From Limnobacter thiooxidans (lineage in GTDB: Bacteria; Pseudomonadota; Gammaproteobacteria; Burkholderiales; Burkholderiaceae_B): a stretch of 64,000 bases of DNA. The notes beneath the pieces are model-generated. The model was not told where the DNA came from, ran no database searches, and saw only the letters and a program-made list of their open reading frames with translations. Location of the stretch: positions 992,001-1,056,000 of the forward strand of contig NZ_AP028947.1 in assembly GCF_036323495.1 (NCBI RefSeq), given 5' to 3'. A program made the position numbers and the translations under genes. This document shows, piece after piece, positions 40,583-47,464 of the stretch (within the stretch, counting starts at the first letter, position 1; each line of letters begins with the position of its first letter).

Positions 40583-40624
40583 GGGGTAAAAAAAACCCCG
40601 CCAGCCAAGCGGCTGTTCGGGGTC
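40583..40624 (-). terminator. Attenuator-type hairpin between pqqA and pqqB
   Basis: CCCCG and AGCC arms pair with GGCT and CGGGG around an AAGC loop; read on the minus strand it ends in a run of nine T residues. Partial termination here would give pqqA transcript in excess over pqqBCDE, as seen in other pqq operons. Confidence 0.8.
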
Positions 40625-40639
40625 TTGCAAACCGTCAAA

Positions 40640-40714
40640 TCAACGGTTGGCGATGTACATGGTGATTTCGAAACCGAAACGCATGTCAACGAATGATGGT
40701 GTAGTCCACTGCAT
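40640..40714 (-). CDS. pqqA: PQQ precursor peptide PqqA
   Basis: A 24-residue peptide starting [14 protein letters not shown], with the two residues that become PQQ, E16 and Y20, in the motif FEITMY. GGAGG lies seven to eleven bases before the ATG. First gene of pqqABCDE plus the ABC exporter; too short for most gene finders. Confidence 0.97.
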   Translation of the reverse strand: MQWTTPSFVDMRFGFEITMYIANR

Positions 40715-40812
40715 GATCAATCCTCCTTTGCTTTATTGAAATGCACCAGAACCCGATGGGCTTGGTGAAGAACCTGGCGTTTGCCGCTTTGTTCGTCCTC
40801 AAGGGTTAAATA

Positions 40813-40827
40813 GCAATTACTGTGCCG
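40813..40827 (-). promoter_or_regulatory. Sigma-54 promoter of pqqA
   Basis: Minus-strand CGGCACAGTAATTGC; GG and GC 12 bp apart. The predicted leader is about 87 bases. Confidence 0.7.
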
Positions 40828-40890
40828 TGATCGGGTCTTTCGATTGAGGGCGTTTGCGTTAGGGAAAACTGATTGTGGAGATGTTCAAAC

Positions 40891-40907
40891 TGTTCCAGTT
40901 TGAAACA
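40891..40907 (-). promoter_or_regulatory. Upstream activator palindrome before pqqA
   Basis: Plus-strand reading TGTTCCAGTTTGAAACA, an imperfect palindrome, about 65 bp upstream of the pqqA -24 box. It also lies just upstream of the porin terminator. Confidence 0.6.
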
Positions 40908-40916
40908 GAATGCAAA

Positions 40917-40946
40917 AAGGCGCGAACCTTTTGAGTTCACGCCTTG
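40917..40946 (-). terminator. Terminator of the porin gene
   Basis: AAGGCG and GAAC arms pair with GTTC and CGCCTT; read on the minus strand it ends in five T residues, about 30 bases after the porin stop. Confidence 0.7.
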
Positions 40947-40976
40947 GGAAAATCGCTAACGGAGGGTAGTTAACGA

Positions 40977-42164
40977 TTAGAAGAACAGGATTGCGCCTAC
41001 AGCGATGGTGCTTTCTTCACCTTTTGGTGTGCCTGCTGGAGCGAAGCGGTACTTTTCTTCGCGTGTGATGTATTCACCAGCAAGAGTCAAGCTGGGTGTC
41101 AGGCTGTGATACACGCCCAATACCATCTGATTGGTTTGATCCAGCATGATGGCGTTGTCGTTACGAGTCGCATCCAGGTTTGATGAACCATAGTTAACAC
41201 CAAACTTCGTGTTACCGACTTTGTAGGTTGCCTGTACCAGGTAACCATCAGAATCACGTTCTTGACCCAGAGCGTCAGCACCGCCGAAACCGATCAATGT
41301 TGTACCTAAACCTTCGCCGGAGAAATAGTTACCTACCAAGCCAAGATTTCCGAAGTTCAACGCACCACCCACTTCGTAGCCCATGATGTCGCTTTGCTGA
41401 TTGCCTGCGCCTGGTGCAGTTGCTGCCAAGGTGTCACGTGATTGATTGATCAGTGCGCCCCACAGTTTGCCTGTGTTGCCAAGGCTGTATGTGGCCAAGG
41501 CCTGGATGCCTGCAGAATCAGCTTCTCCACGTGGTGTCTTGGGTTGGAAGACACCAGCGGACAAGCTCAGGTTACCCATCGCAGGAGCGGTGTAAGTAAT
41601 CTGTGGTTGGAATTCAGTGTAGATGTAGCCAGCACCGATTGAACCCAATGTTGTGTTCAATGCGCCGTTGAAACCGGAACCACCACCGACAGCCAGCAAG
41701 GACATGTCATTCAAGATGGCGTTCTGACCGAACAGACCAATGTCACGACCAGCCTTGATGGTACCCATGGATTCGTTGCCGAATTGGAGGAATACACGGC
41801 GCTGGTCACCGACCAGTTGTCCCGATGTGCCAGTACCGGCACCAGTGAAAGTTGTACCTGGATCAATGGAGATGACTGCTTTCAGATCGTATCCAGCTTG
41901 CTTTGTCGAAGCAGAGAAAATCACGAAACCAGGCAATAGACCGTTCTGAATCGATGTGCGATCTTGACCGGTGGCCGTGCCCCCGCATACACCCAACGCG
42001 CCAGATGCAGCAGCGCCAGCGTTGTCGCAACTGGTTGTGTTGTAGTAAGCGTTAACAGAACCGGAAATGTCCATTTCCCATTCGCCGGCCTTGAAGCCGA
42101 TTGCGTGTGCCGATGTCCCCATTGCCGCCAGGATTGAAGCTGCTACTAATTTTTTGCTGATCAT
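40977..42164 (-). CDS. Gram-negative porin-like outer-membrane protein
   Basis: The 395-residue protein has a signal peptide (ending TSAHA), repeated amphipathic strands and a terminal Phe (AILFF), as in trimeric general porins of betaproteobacteria. Low charge and Gly/Thr-rich loops are visible. It is a single gene between the pqq operon and the sigma-54 activator, with a near-consensus sigma-54 promoter, so it probably admits the alcohol substrate. Confidence 0.85.
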   Translation of the reverse strand: MISKKLVAASILAAMGTSAHAIGFKAGEWEMDISGSVNAYYNTTSCDNAGAAASGALGVCGGTATGQDRTSIQNGLLPGFVIFSASTKQAGYDLKAVISIDPGTTFTGAGTGTSGQLVGDQRRVFLQFGNESMGTIKAGRDIGLFGQNAILNDMSLLAVGGGSGFNGALNTTLGSIGAGYIYTEFQPQITYTAPAMGNLSLSAGVFQPKTPRGEADSAGIQALATYSLGNTGKLWGALINQSRDTLAATAPGAGNQQSDIMGYEVGGALNFGNLGLVGNYFSGEGLGTTLIGFGGADALGQERDSDGYLVQATYKVGNTKFGVNYGSSNLDATRNDNAIMLDQTNQMVLGVYHSLTPSLTLAGEYITREEKYRFAPAGTPKGEESTIAVGAILFF

Positions 42165-42268
42165 AAGATCAACCCTCCAGTTTTTAGTTTTAAAGGTTGT
42201 TGCTTGTTTGTTGTCTTCTAAAGCTCGCCAGTGAACCGCAGAGTAAACCTGGCTTGCAAAGAGCTATG

Positions 42269-42283
42269 GCAAAAGCCGTGCCA
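42269..42283 (-). promoter_or_regulatory. Sigma-54 promoter of the porin gene
   Basis: Minus-strand TGGCACGGCTTTTGC, the best match to the -24/-12 consensus in the window, with spacing 12. The predicted leader is about 93 bases. Confidence 0.85.
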
Positions 42284-42451
42284 ATTATTAAGTTATTGTT
42301 TTTATTGGTTTAATTGAAAATACGATGGTTGTCAGGACGTGTGCTTCCGCCAGGGGTGTGTCGCGTCAGGCGATGCGCTTTGAAACAATGTTGTTGTGAG
42401 CTGGAGCAGTGAGGTGACAGTTTTGTGACAGCTGCGCATTGGGCATGTACC

Positions 42452-42486
42452 AAAAAAAACCACCCCGCGAAGGGGGTGGTTTTTCG
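42452..42486 (-). terminator. Terminator of the AcoR-type activator gene
   Basis: AACCACCCC and GGGGTGGTT arms around a GCGAAG-type loop; read on the minus strand it is followed by eight T residues. Confidence 0.85.
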
Positions 42487-42499
42487 GGTATGCAATTGA

Positions 42500-44941
42500 T
42501 TACTTGGAGTTCAAACGTCGGTAGATTGTGTTTCTTGAAATACCCAGCATTCGGGCGGCAGCGCTGACGTTGCCCCGACAGTTTTCCAGTGCTTCCTGAA
42601 TCGCTTTGGACTCCAGGTCGTCTAGGTTGATTGGGTTCTCCACCGGGGTACGGGCAGCCTGTCTTGATCCAAGATAGCCTTGTGAACGGGCGTCGTAAGG
42701 CCGTGCATCAAAACCATCCTCCTTGAAACGGTGAGGAGGCTGCGCAGTGGTTGACCCGAAGTCGTCCCGGCCAACTGTTTTTGCCGGGCTTTGCCAGGAA
42801 TCAAAACGTCCTTCCCTGAACTTGTTGAAAGTCTGATCGAGTCCGTTTGCTTTTTGCTGAACAGGTCTTGCGGGAGCCGATGTGTTTTGACCTCGATGCA
42901 CCTGAACATCGAACATGCTGTGATTTGCCTTGCCGGTGTTTCTTTGCTGGGCGTGACTTGCAGGAACAGCTTTCGTTTGAAAGCCGCTTCCTTTGGTCTC
43001 GGTGGAAAAATTGCTCCGAACATTGAATTGCGGCCGTGCGGGTTGAGCCACTTGCGGTGTGTGCTTCTCAACAGGAGCAACCGGTGCGCAGCTAGGGGCC
43101 TCACGCGTACTTTGCTGGTCCAGTCGCAAGGCGCGCCACTCGTCCAGAAAGTCGTCGGGGAGGTGATCCCATTCGATCATTTCGTGCTCGTCCGTCATCA
43201 CGCTGGCCGTGCGCAGAATGTTGGTCAACTGTCGAATATTGCCGGGCCAACTGTGCGTGGTGAATGCATTCATTACTTCAGCCGACACCTGAATACGTGG
43301 GTTGTGTGATTCGTTTTCCAGGATGCGCTGAATGATTTTTTCAAGGTCAGTGCGTTCACGAAGTGCCGGTAGACGAACCACCAAGCCATGTAGCCGGTAA
43401 TACAAGTCTTCGCGGAAAAGTCCGGCGGTAATCTGGTCGCGCAGGTTTCTGTGCGTTGCACAAATCACCTGCAAATTGACAGGAATACTCTTTTGGCTGC
43501 CCAGGGGCGTGACCACCCGCTCCTGCAAAACCCGCAGCAAACGGGCCTGCAGCGAAATTGGCATGTCACCAATTTCATCCAGAAACAATGTGCCGCCATT
43601 GGCTTGCAGAATTCGGCCTTGTGAACCTTTTTTCTTCGCACCCGTAAAGGCACCGTCTTCATAACCGAACAATTCAGATTCAATCAGCGTTTCCGGGATG
43701 GATGCGCAATTCACAGCCACAAACGGTTTGTCTTGCCGTGGCGAATCGTTGTGAATGGCCTGCGCCAGAATTTCCTTGCCAGTTCCGGTTTCTCCCAAAA
43801 TCAGGATGGGGATATCCTTGTCAATGACCTTGCACACCTTGTCAATAATTCGGGCGACCTGGTTGTCACCAGTGTTCAGGTACTTCAAGCTGGAAAGGTG
43901 GCGGCTTTTTTGGCACGTGGTGTTGGCTTTTTGTGTAGCTGGCGCCTGGTTTTGAACCACCGCAGCGTCGGCATTGTTTTTGACCAGGCCCACTGAGTCG
44001 AATATGCGGCCACGGCCCACGCTGCCAAGGCTTGCCTTGGCGGTTACCTGGTTGCCATTGTGCAGGCAGAGAATCAGGGGGATAGGGTTGCAAGTTCGGT
44101 AATGGTCAATCAGTGCCGACAAAGGCATGCCGAAAAGCGAGCTGAAGGTGTGGCTTTTCAGTGCGTTGCTGGACATGCCAAACTGGACCATGGCCGCCCT
44201 GTTGGCTGCGAGAAACTTGCCTCCTGGAGAAAACGCCGCAGCACCTTCCACCACAGAGCCCAAGAACTCTCCGCGCTGGTGAAACTGGACAATAATTGCG
44301 TCTTGAAAGGAGCTGTTGAACAAATGGTTTTCAATCATTTGCGCCGACATGCGCACCAGGCCCATGGTGTGGCGGTGGTAGCTGCGGTAATCGCCTGTCA
44401 CATCCAGTACACCAATGGCGACACCGTTCGGATCGAAAATCGGTGCAGCAGAGCAGGTCAGAAAACGGTTCACATCCAGAAAGTGATCCTGACCGTGAAC
44501 CACCGTGGGCAATTCCTCAATCAGGGCAGTGCCAATCGCATTCGTGCCCTTGTGCTCTTCGCTCCAGGTAACGCCAGGCGCCAAGGCAACTTTCTGGGCC
44601 TTGACCAGAAAGTCGTCGTCTCCGAGGGATTCAATGATGGTTCCGCTGGCATCGGTCAGCAGAACCATGCTGTGTGTATTGACCACTTGCTCGTACAGCG
44701 TCTCCATGAAAGGGAGCGCGCAAGATTTCAATCGATTGTTTTTTTCGATCAGTTCTTTGAGCGTGTTTCCTGCAGGGGGGGCAATGTCAACTTTGGCTGT
44801 AGTGTCAAGGCCGGCTGCGGTTGAACGCTGGTGGGCCCTGCGAATAAATTCAAGATGCCCCTCTGTGCCGGGGTCAATCAGTTCCAGTACCTGGGCATTG
44901 GACGCGATGCTGCCGCTGTCCCGCTCGGATAAAAATGTCAT
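42500..44941 (-). CDS. AcoR-type sigma-54-dependent transcriptional activator
   Basis: The 813-residue enhancer-binding protein has an N-terminal AcoR-type GAF domain (about 75-210, AAPIFDPNGVAIGVLDVTGDYRSYHRHTMGLVR), a PAS-like region (about 235-320), and an AAA+ domain with Walker A GETGTGKE at about 383-390, GAFTGA at about 430 and Walker B LFLDEIGD. A C-terminal Fis-type HTH reads CRGNVSAAARMLGISRNTIYRRL. Between AAA+ and HTH lies an unusually long polar linker of about 150 residues. The ATG at 44941 has AGGAG upstream; the frame extends further but without family similarity. It is the obvious candidate to drive the sigma-54 promoters nearby, probably sensing an alcohol or aldehyde. Confidence 0.93.
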   Translation of the reverse strand: MTFLSERDSGSIASNAQVLELIDPGTEGHLEFIRRAHQRSTAAGLDTTAKVDIAPPAGNTLKELIEKNNRLKSCALPFMETLYEQVVNTHSMVLLTDASGTIIESLGDDDFLVKAQKVALAPGVTWSEEHKGTNAIGTALIEELPTVVHGQDHFLDVNRFLTCSAAPIFDPNGVAIGVLDVTGDYRSYHRHTMGLVRMSAQMIENHLFNSSFQDAIIVQFHQRGEFLGSVVEGAAAFSPGGKFLAANRAAMVQFGMSSNALKSHTFSSLFGMPLSALIDHYRTCNPIPLILCLHNGNQVTAKASLGSVGRGRIFDSVGLVKNNADAAVVQNQAPATQKANTTCQKSRHLSSLKYLNTGDNQVARIIDKVCKVIDKDIPILILGETGTGKEILAQAIHNDSPRQDKPFVAVNCASIPETLIESELFGYEDGAFTGAKKKGSQGRILQANGGTLFLDEIGDMPISLQARLLRVLQERVVTPLGSQKSIPVNLQVICATHRNLRDQITAGLFREDLYYRLHGLVVRLPALRERTDLEKIIQRILENESHNPRIQVSAEVMNAFTTHSWPGNIRQLTNILRTASVMTDEHEMIEWDHLPDDFLDEWRALRLDQQSTREAPSCAPVAPVEKHTPQVAQPARPQFNVRSNFSTETKGSGFQTKAVPASHAQQRNTGKANHSMFDVQVHRGQNTSAPARPVQQKANGLDQTFNKFREGRFDSWQSPAKTVGRDDFGSTTAQPPHRFKEDGFDARPYDARSQGYLGSRQAARTPVENPINLDDLESKAIQEALENCRGNVSAAARMLGISRNTIYRRLNSK

Positions 44942-45082
44942 CCTTGTCTCCTGCTTCTTTGGGTGCTGCTTTTTATAGGTATGTTTTTTGGTGCAACGGG
45001 GATCTGAGTCTGGCAGTGACAACATCCACCTGCTCGATCCTGTTTCTTCACAATGCAAACACTGTGCCAACTCAATTCATCT

Positions 45083-45099
45083 TGTTTCAAAATGAAACA
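45083..45099. promoter_or_regulatory. Upstream activator palindrome between activator gene and cytochrome gene
   Basis: TGTTTCAAAATGAAACA, perfect hexamer arms with a five-base spacer, about 100 bp before the -24 box at 45199 and about 140 bp upstream of the activator gene's own start. Confidence 0.65.
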
Positions 45100-45197
45100 C
45101 AGCTTGATGAAAATTAGCACAGAACAGTGGCAGGGGCTACCCAGTTCGCCATTTGTTACAGTTTCTCAAGGTTATTCACAATTGATGGTTTGTTGGG

Positions 45198-45212
45198 TGG
45201 CATGGGGCTTGC
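45198..45212 (+). promoter_or_regulatory. Sigma-54 promoter of the cytochrome c gene
   Basis: TGGCATGGGGCTTGC, with GG at 45199-45200 and GC at 45211-45212. The predicted leader is about 35 bases. Confidence 0.8.
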
Positions 45213-45258
45213 AATAGCTCGGAGGTGTTGAATCATTCTTAGAAAGACAGGAGTTGTG

Positions 45259-45714
45259 ATGTTAGTTCGTAAAGCCCTTGTGGCATCCCTTTTTTCAATT
45301 GCTGCGGCCGTTGCTTTCGCCCATGGCGATGTAACCCCTCAGGTTGTTGACACCTCGACGCTGAAGCCGCTTGGTGACGACATGCTGGACAACAACCCGT
45401 ACACGGGCGACAAGGAAGCCATTCGGATTGGAAGCTCGGCCTACAACCAGAATTGCGCGCGTTGTCATGGTTTGGAAGTAATCAGCGGTGGAATTTCACC
45501 TGACTTGCGCAAGATGAATGCCGAGTGCGATTCGTTCGCAGGCAAGAAGGCCAAAGAACAGTGCAAGACTGAAATGGACACTTACTTCCGCAATTCTGTA
45601 CTGGGTGGCAAAGTGCGCGGTGACCGCGTTTACATGCCGGCCTTCGCCGGCATCCTGAATCAGGAAGCCATTTGGGCGATCAAGGCGTATGTAGAAACCC
45701 GCCCAGCGGAATAA
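45259..45714 (+). CDS. Periplasmic cytochrome c, PedF/c550-like
   Basis: The 151-residue monoheme cytochrome has a signal peptide (ending AVAFA) and heme site C66-A-R-C69-H70, plus a distal Met candidate in VYMPAFAGIL. The type is that of PedF-like cytochromes that accept electrons from PQQ alcohol dehydrogenases. A GTG at 45256 is an alternative start; GGAG lies five bases before the ATG. The next gene, an associated binding protein, follows after 110 bases. Confidence 0.85.
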   Translation: MLVRKALVASLFSIAAAVAFAHGDVTPQVVDTSTLKPLGDDMLDNNPYTGDKEAIRIGSSAYNQNCARCHGLEVISGGISPDLRKMNAECDSFAGKKAKEQCKTEMDTYFRNSVLGGKVRGDRVYMPAFAGILNQEAIWAIKAYVETRPAE

Positions 45715-45824
45715 GCTGCGCCAGTTGGCTTTACGAAGAGCCCAGGTTCATTGAAGCTTGGGCCTTCATTTACAGAAAAAACAGAAGTGCTACCAAGGCA
45801 CATTCCTCTCAGGAGACACACCTC

Positions 45825-46724
45825 ATGAACGCAACTCCCATCGCGTTGACTCTTCCATTTTCTTTTCGCAAAACTGCCAACTTGGCTGTAAAAGCCCTTT
45901 CTGCAGTAGCGATCGCATTCTCGGTTCACGTGGGTGCCCAGGCACAGGAACTCACCGACTGGGCCAAGGTTCAGGCCTCGGGTGTGCTCACTGTGGCTGT
46001 TTATAACTACCTGGCCCCTTATTCGGACCAAGGCAAAGGCATTGACGTTGACATTGCCCGCGCCCTTGCGGGCAAGCTTGGATTGGGATTGCGCGTTCGT
46101 CCGTTCAATGAGGATGAAGAGTTTTCTGATGACATTCGTAACATGGTGACCCGTGGCCACTACCTGGCTGGAGCACCTGCCGACATCCTGATGCATGCGC
46201 CTGTTGACGCCTACATCATGCAGAAAGAGGACCAGGCACTGTTCTTCTCGCCTTACACACGCGACGACATTTTCGTGGCGCGTAATATCAAGAAACTGCC
46301 CACGCTGGACAGTTTCAAGCCGTTTTCTGAAGCAGGCAACAGGATCGGGGCTGAAACCGCGGCATTGCCCAGCATCATGCTTGCAGGGGCTGACAATGCA
46401 GCCTATGCAGACAACCTGGTCAACTTCAAAACCCCGAAGGAAGCAGTAGATGCCATGGTGAGCGGTGAGTTGGTGGCGGTCATGGCCACCCGTGCAGAGC
46501 TGGAGTGGGCCTTGCAGCAGTACCCTGACAAAAAAGCCGATTTCTACGTGTCCAAGGTTCCACACAACTCCTTGCCTCCAAAAGGTTGGGTCGTTGGCAT
46601 GGCCACCAAGAAAAGCAACAAGGAATTGGCTGAAAAGCTGACCAACGCCATGAATGATTTGAAGGAATCAGGGGAACTGGCAAAAATCTTTGAAAAATAC
46701 GGTGTGAAGTACATTAGGCCCTGA
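45825..46724 (+). CDS. Quinoprotein dehydrogenase-associated substrate-binding protein
   Basis: Exported 299-residue protein (signal about 1-40, ending GAQAQ) with the type-3 solute-binding fold (SGVLTVAVYNYLAPYSDQGKGIDVDIARALAGKLGL). It resembles the MoxJ/XoxJ-like proteins encoded with quinoprotein dehydrogenases, proposed to help activate or mature the enzyme rather than serve an ABC importer. No permease or ATPase of that class adjoins it. AGGAG lies ten bases before the ATG. It is likely cotranscribed with the cytochrome and ends at a strong terminator. Confidence 0.82.
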   Translation: MNATPIALTLPFSFRKTANLAVKALSAVAIAFSVHVGAQAQELTDWAKVQASGVLTVAVYNYLAPYSDQGKGIDVDIARALAGKLGLGLRVRPFNEDEEFSDDIRNMVTRGHYLAGAPADILMHAPVDAYIMQKEDQALFFSPYTRDDIFVARNIKKLPTLDSFKPFSEAGNRIGAETAALPSIMLAGADNAAYADNLVNFKTPKEAVDAMVSGELVAVMATRAELEWALQQYPDKKADFYVSKVPHNSLPPKGWVVGMATKKSNKELAEKLTNAMNDLKESGELAKIFEKYGVKYIRP

Positions 46725-46748
46725 ACGCCTGAAGTGATTGAATGAAAC

Positions 46749-46777
46749 AGCCCTGCCAATGCGCAGGGCTTTTTTTT
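46749..46777 (+). terminator. Terminator after the binding protein gene
   Basis: AGCCCTGC and GCAGGGCT arms with a six-base loop, followed by eight T residues. Confidence 0.9.
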
Positions 46778-46785
46778 GAAGCAGT

Positions 46786-46802
46786 TGTATCAAAATGAAA
46801 CA
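46786..46802 (+). promoter_or_regulatory. Upstream activator palindrome before the aor operon
   Basis: TGTATCAAAATGAAACA differs by one base from the perfect site at 45083-45099; it lies about 82 bp before the -24 box at 46884. Confidence 0.65.
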
Positions 46803-46882
46803 CCTGTCCTTCTTCGATGCTGCGTGATTGTCGTTAATTCAGAAAATTGTTGCCGTGACCTGTTCCGCACCTGTTTTAAAGT

Positions 46883-46897
46883 TGGCAGGCTTATTGC
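46883..46897 (+). promoter_or_regulatory. Sigma-54 promoter of the aor operon
   Basis: TGGCAGGCTTATTGC, with GG at 46884-46885 and GC at 46896-46897. The predicted leader is about 50 bases. Confidence 0.8.
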
Positions 46898-46959
46898 ATA
46901 AGACCCCTCCATGAGTAGTGCCAAAAAACCAATAAACCAATAAAGCGAGGAACAACGGG

Positions 46960-47433
46960 ATGCAAAAATCTCTTCACATCACGCCCGACAAGTGCACGGG
47001 CTGCCTGCAGTGTGAAATGGCTTGCAGCTATGAAAACTACCAGGTGTTCAACACCTCACTGTCGCGAATCAAGGTATTCGACTTTCATCACACTGGCAAA
47101 AAAGTGCCCTACACCTGCACGCAGTGTGACGAGGCGTGGTGTCTGCATGCCTGCCCGGTCGAAGCCATTACGATGGACAAGACCAACGGTGTGAAGGTTG
47201 TTTCAGAAGACACATGCGTGGGTTGCAAGGTGTGCACCATTGCCTGCCCGTTCGGTACGGTCAACTATGTCCAGGAAACCGGCAAGGTTCAGAAGTGTGA
47301 CCTGTGTGGTGGCGACCCTGCTTGTGCAACAGCTTGCCCAACCGGCGCAATCACCTTCATCGATTCCAACTGGACAGGTCTGGACAAGATGAAGCAATGG
47401 GCTGAAAAGTTGAGCAACCAGGCTCACGCGTAA
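46960..47433 (+). CDS. Four-cluster ferredoxin-like subunit of aldehyde oxidoreductase (AorA-like)
   Basis: The 157-residue electron-transfer protein has four CxxCxxC...CP cluster motifs (KCTGCLQCEMAC, CTQCDEAWCLHACP, TCVGCKVCTIACP, KCDLCGGDPACATACP), suggesting four [4Fe-4S] clusters. In Aromatoleum-type enzymes such a subunit (AorA) passes electrons between the tungsten subunit and the flavin subunit. First gene of the operon. Confidence 0.88.
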   Translation: MQKSLHITPDKCTGCLQCEMACSYENYQVFNTSLSRIKVFDFHHTGKKVPYTCTQCDEAWCLHACPVEAITMDKTNGVKVVSEDTCVGCKVCTIACPFGTVNYVQETGKVQKCDLCGGDPACATACPTGAITFIDSNWTGLDKMKQWAEKLSNQAHA

Positions 47434-47464
47434 TTCTGAAGAATAGAGAAGGGAGTAATACAAC

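Larger units (their letters stand above)
42165..42499. other. Intergenic region between porin and AcoR-type activator
   Basis: About 335 bases without a gene. It contains the porin promoter (42269-42283), an AT-rich stretch at 42285-42330 and the activator's terminator (42452-42486). Direct TGACAG units at about 42415-42433 were seen; their role is unknown. Confidence 0.5.
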
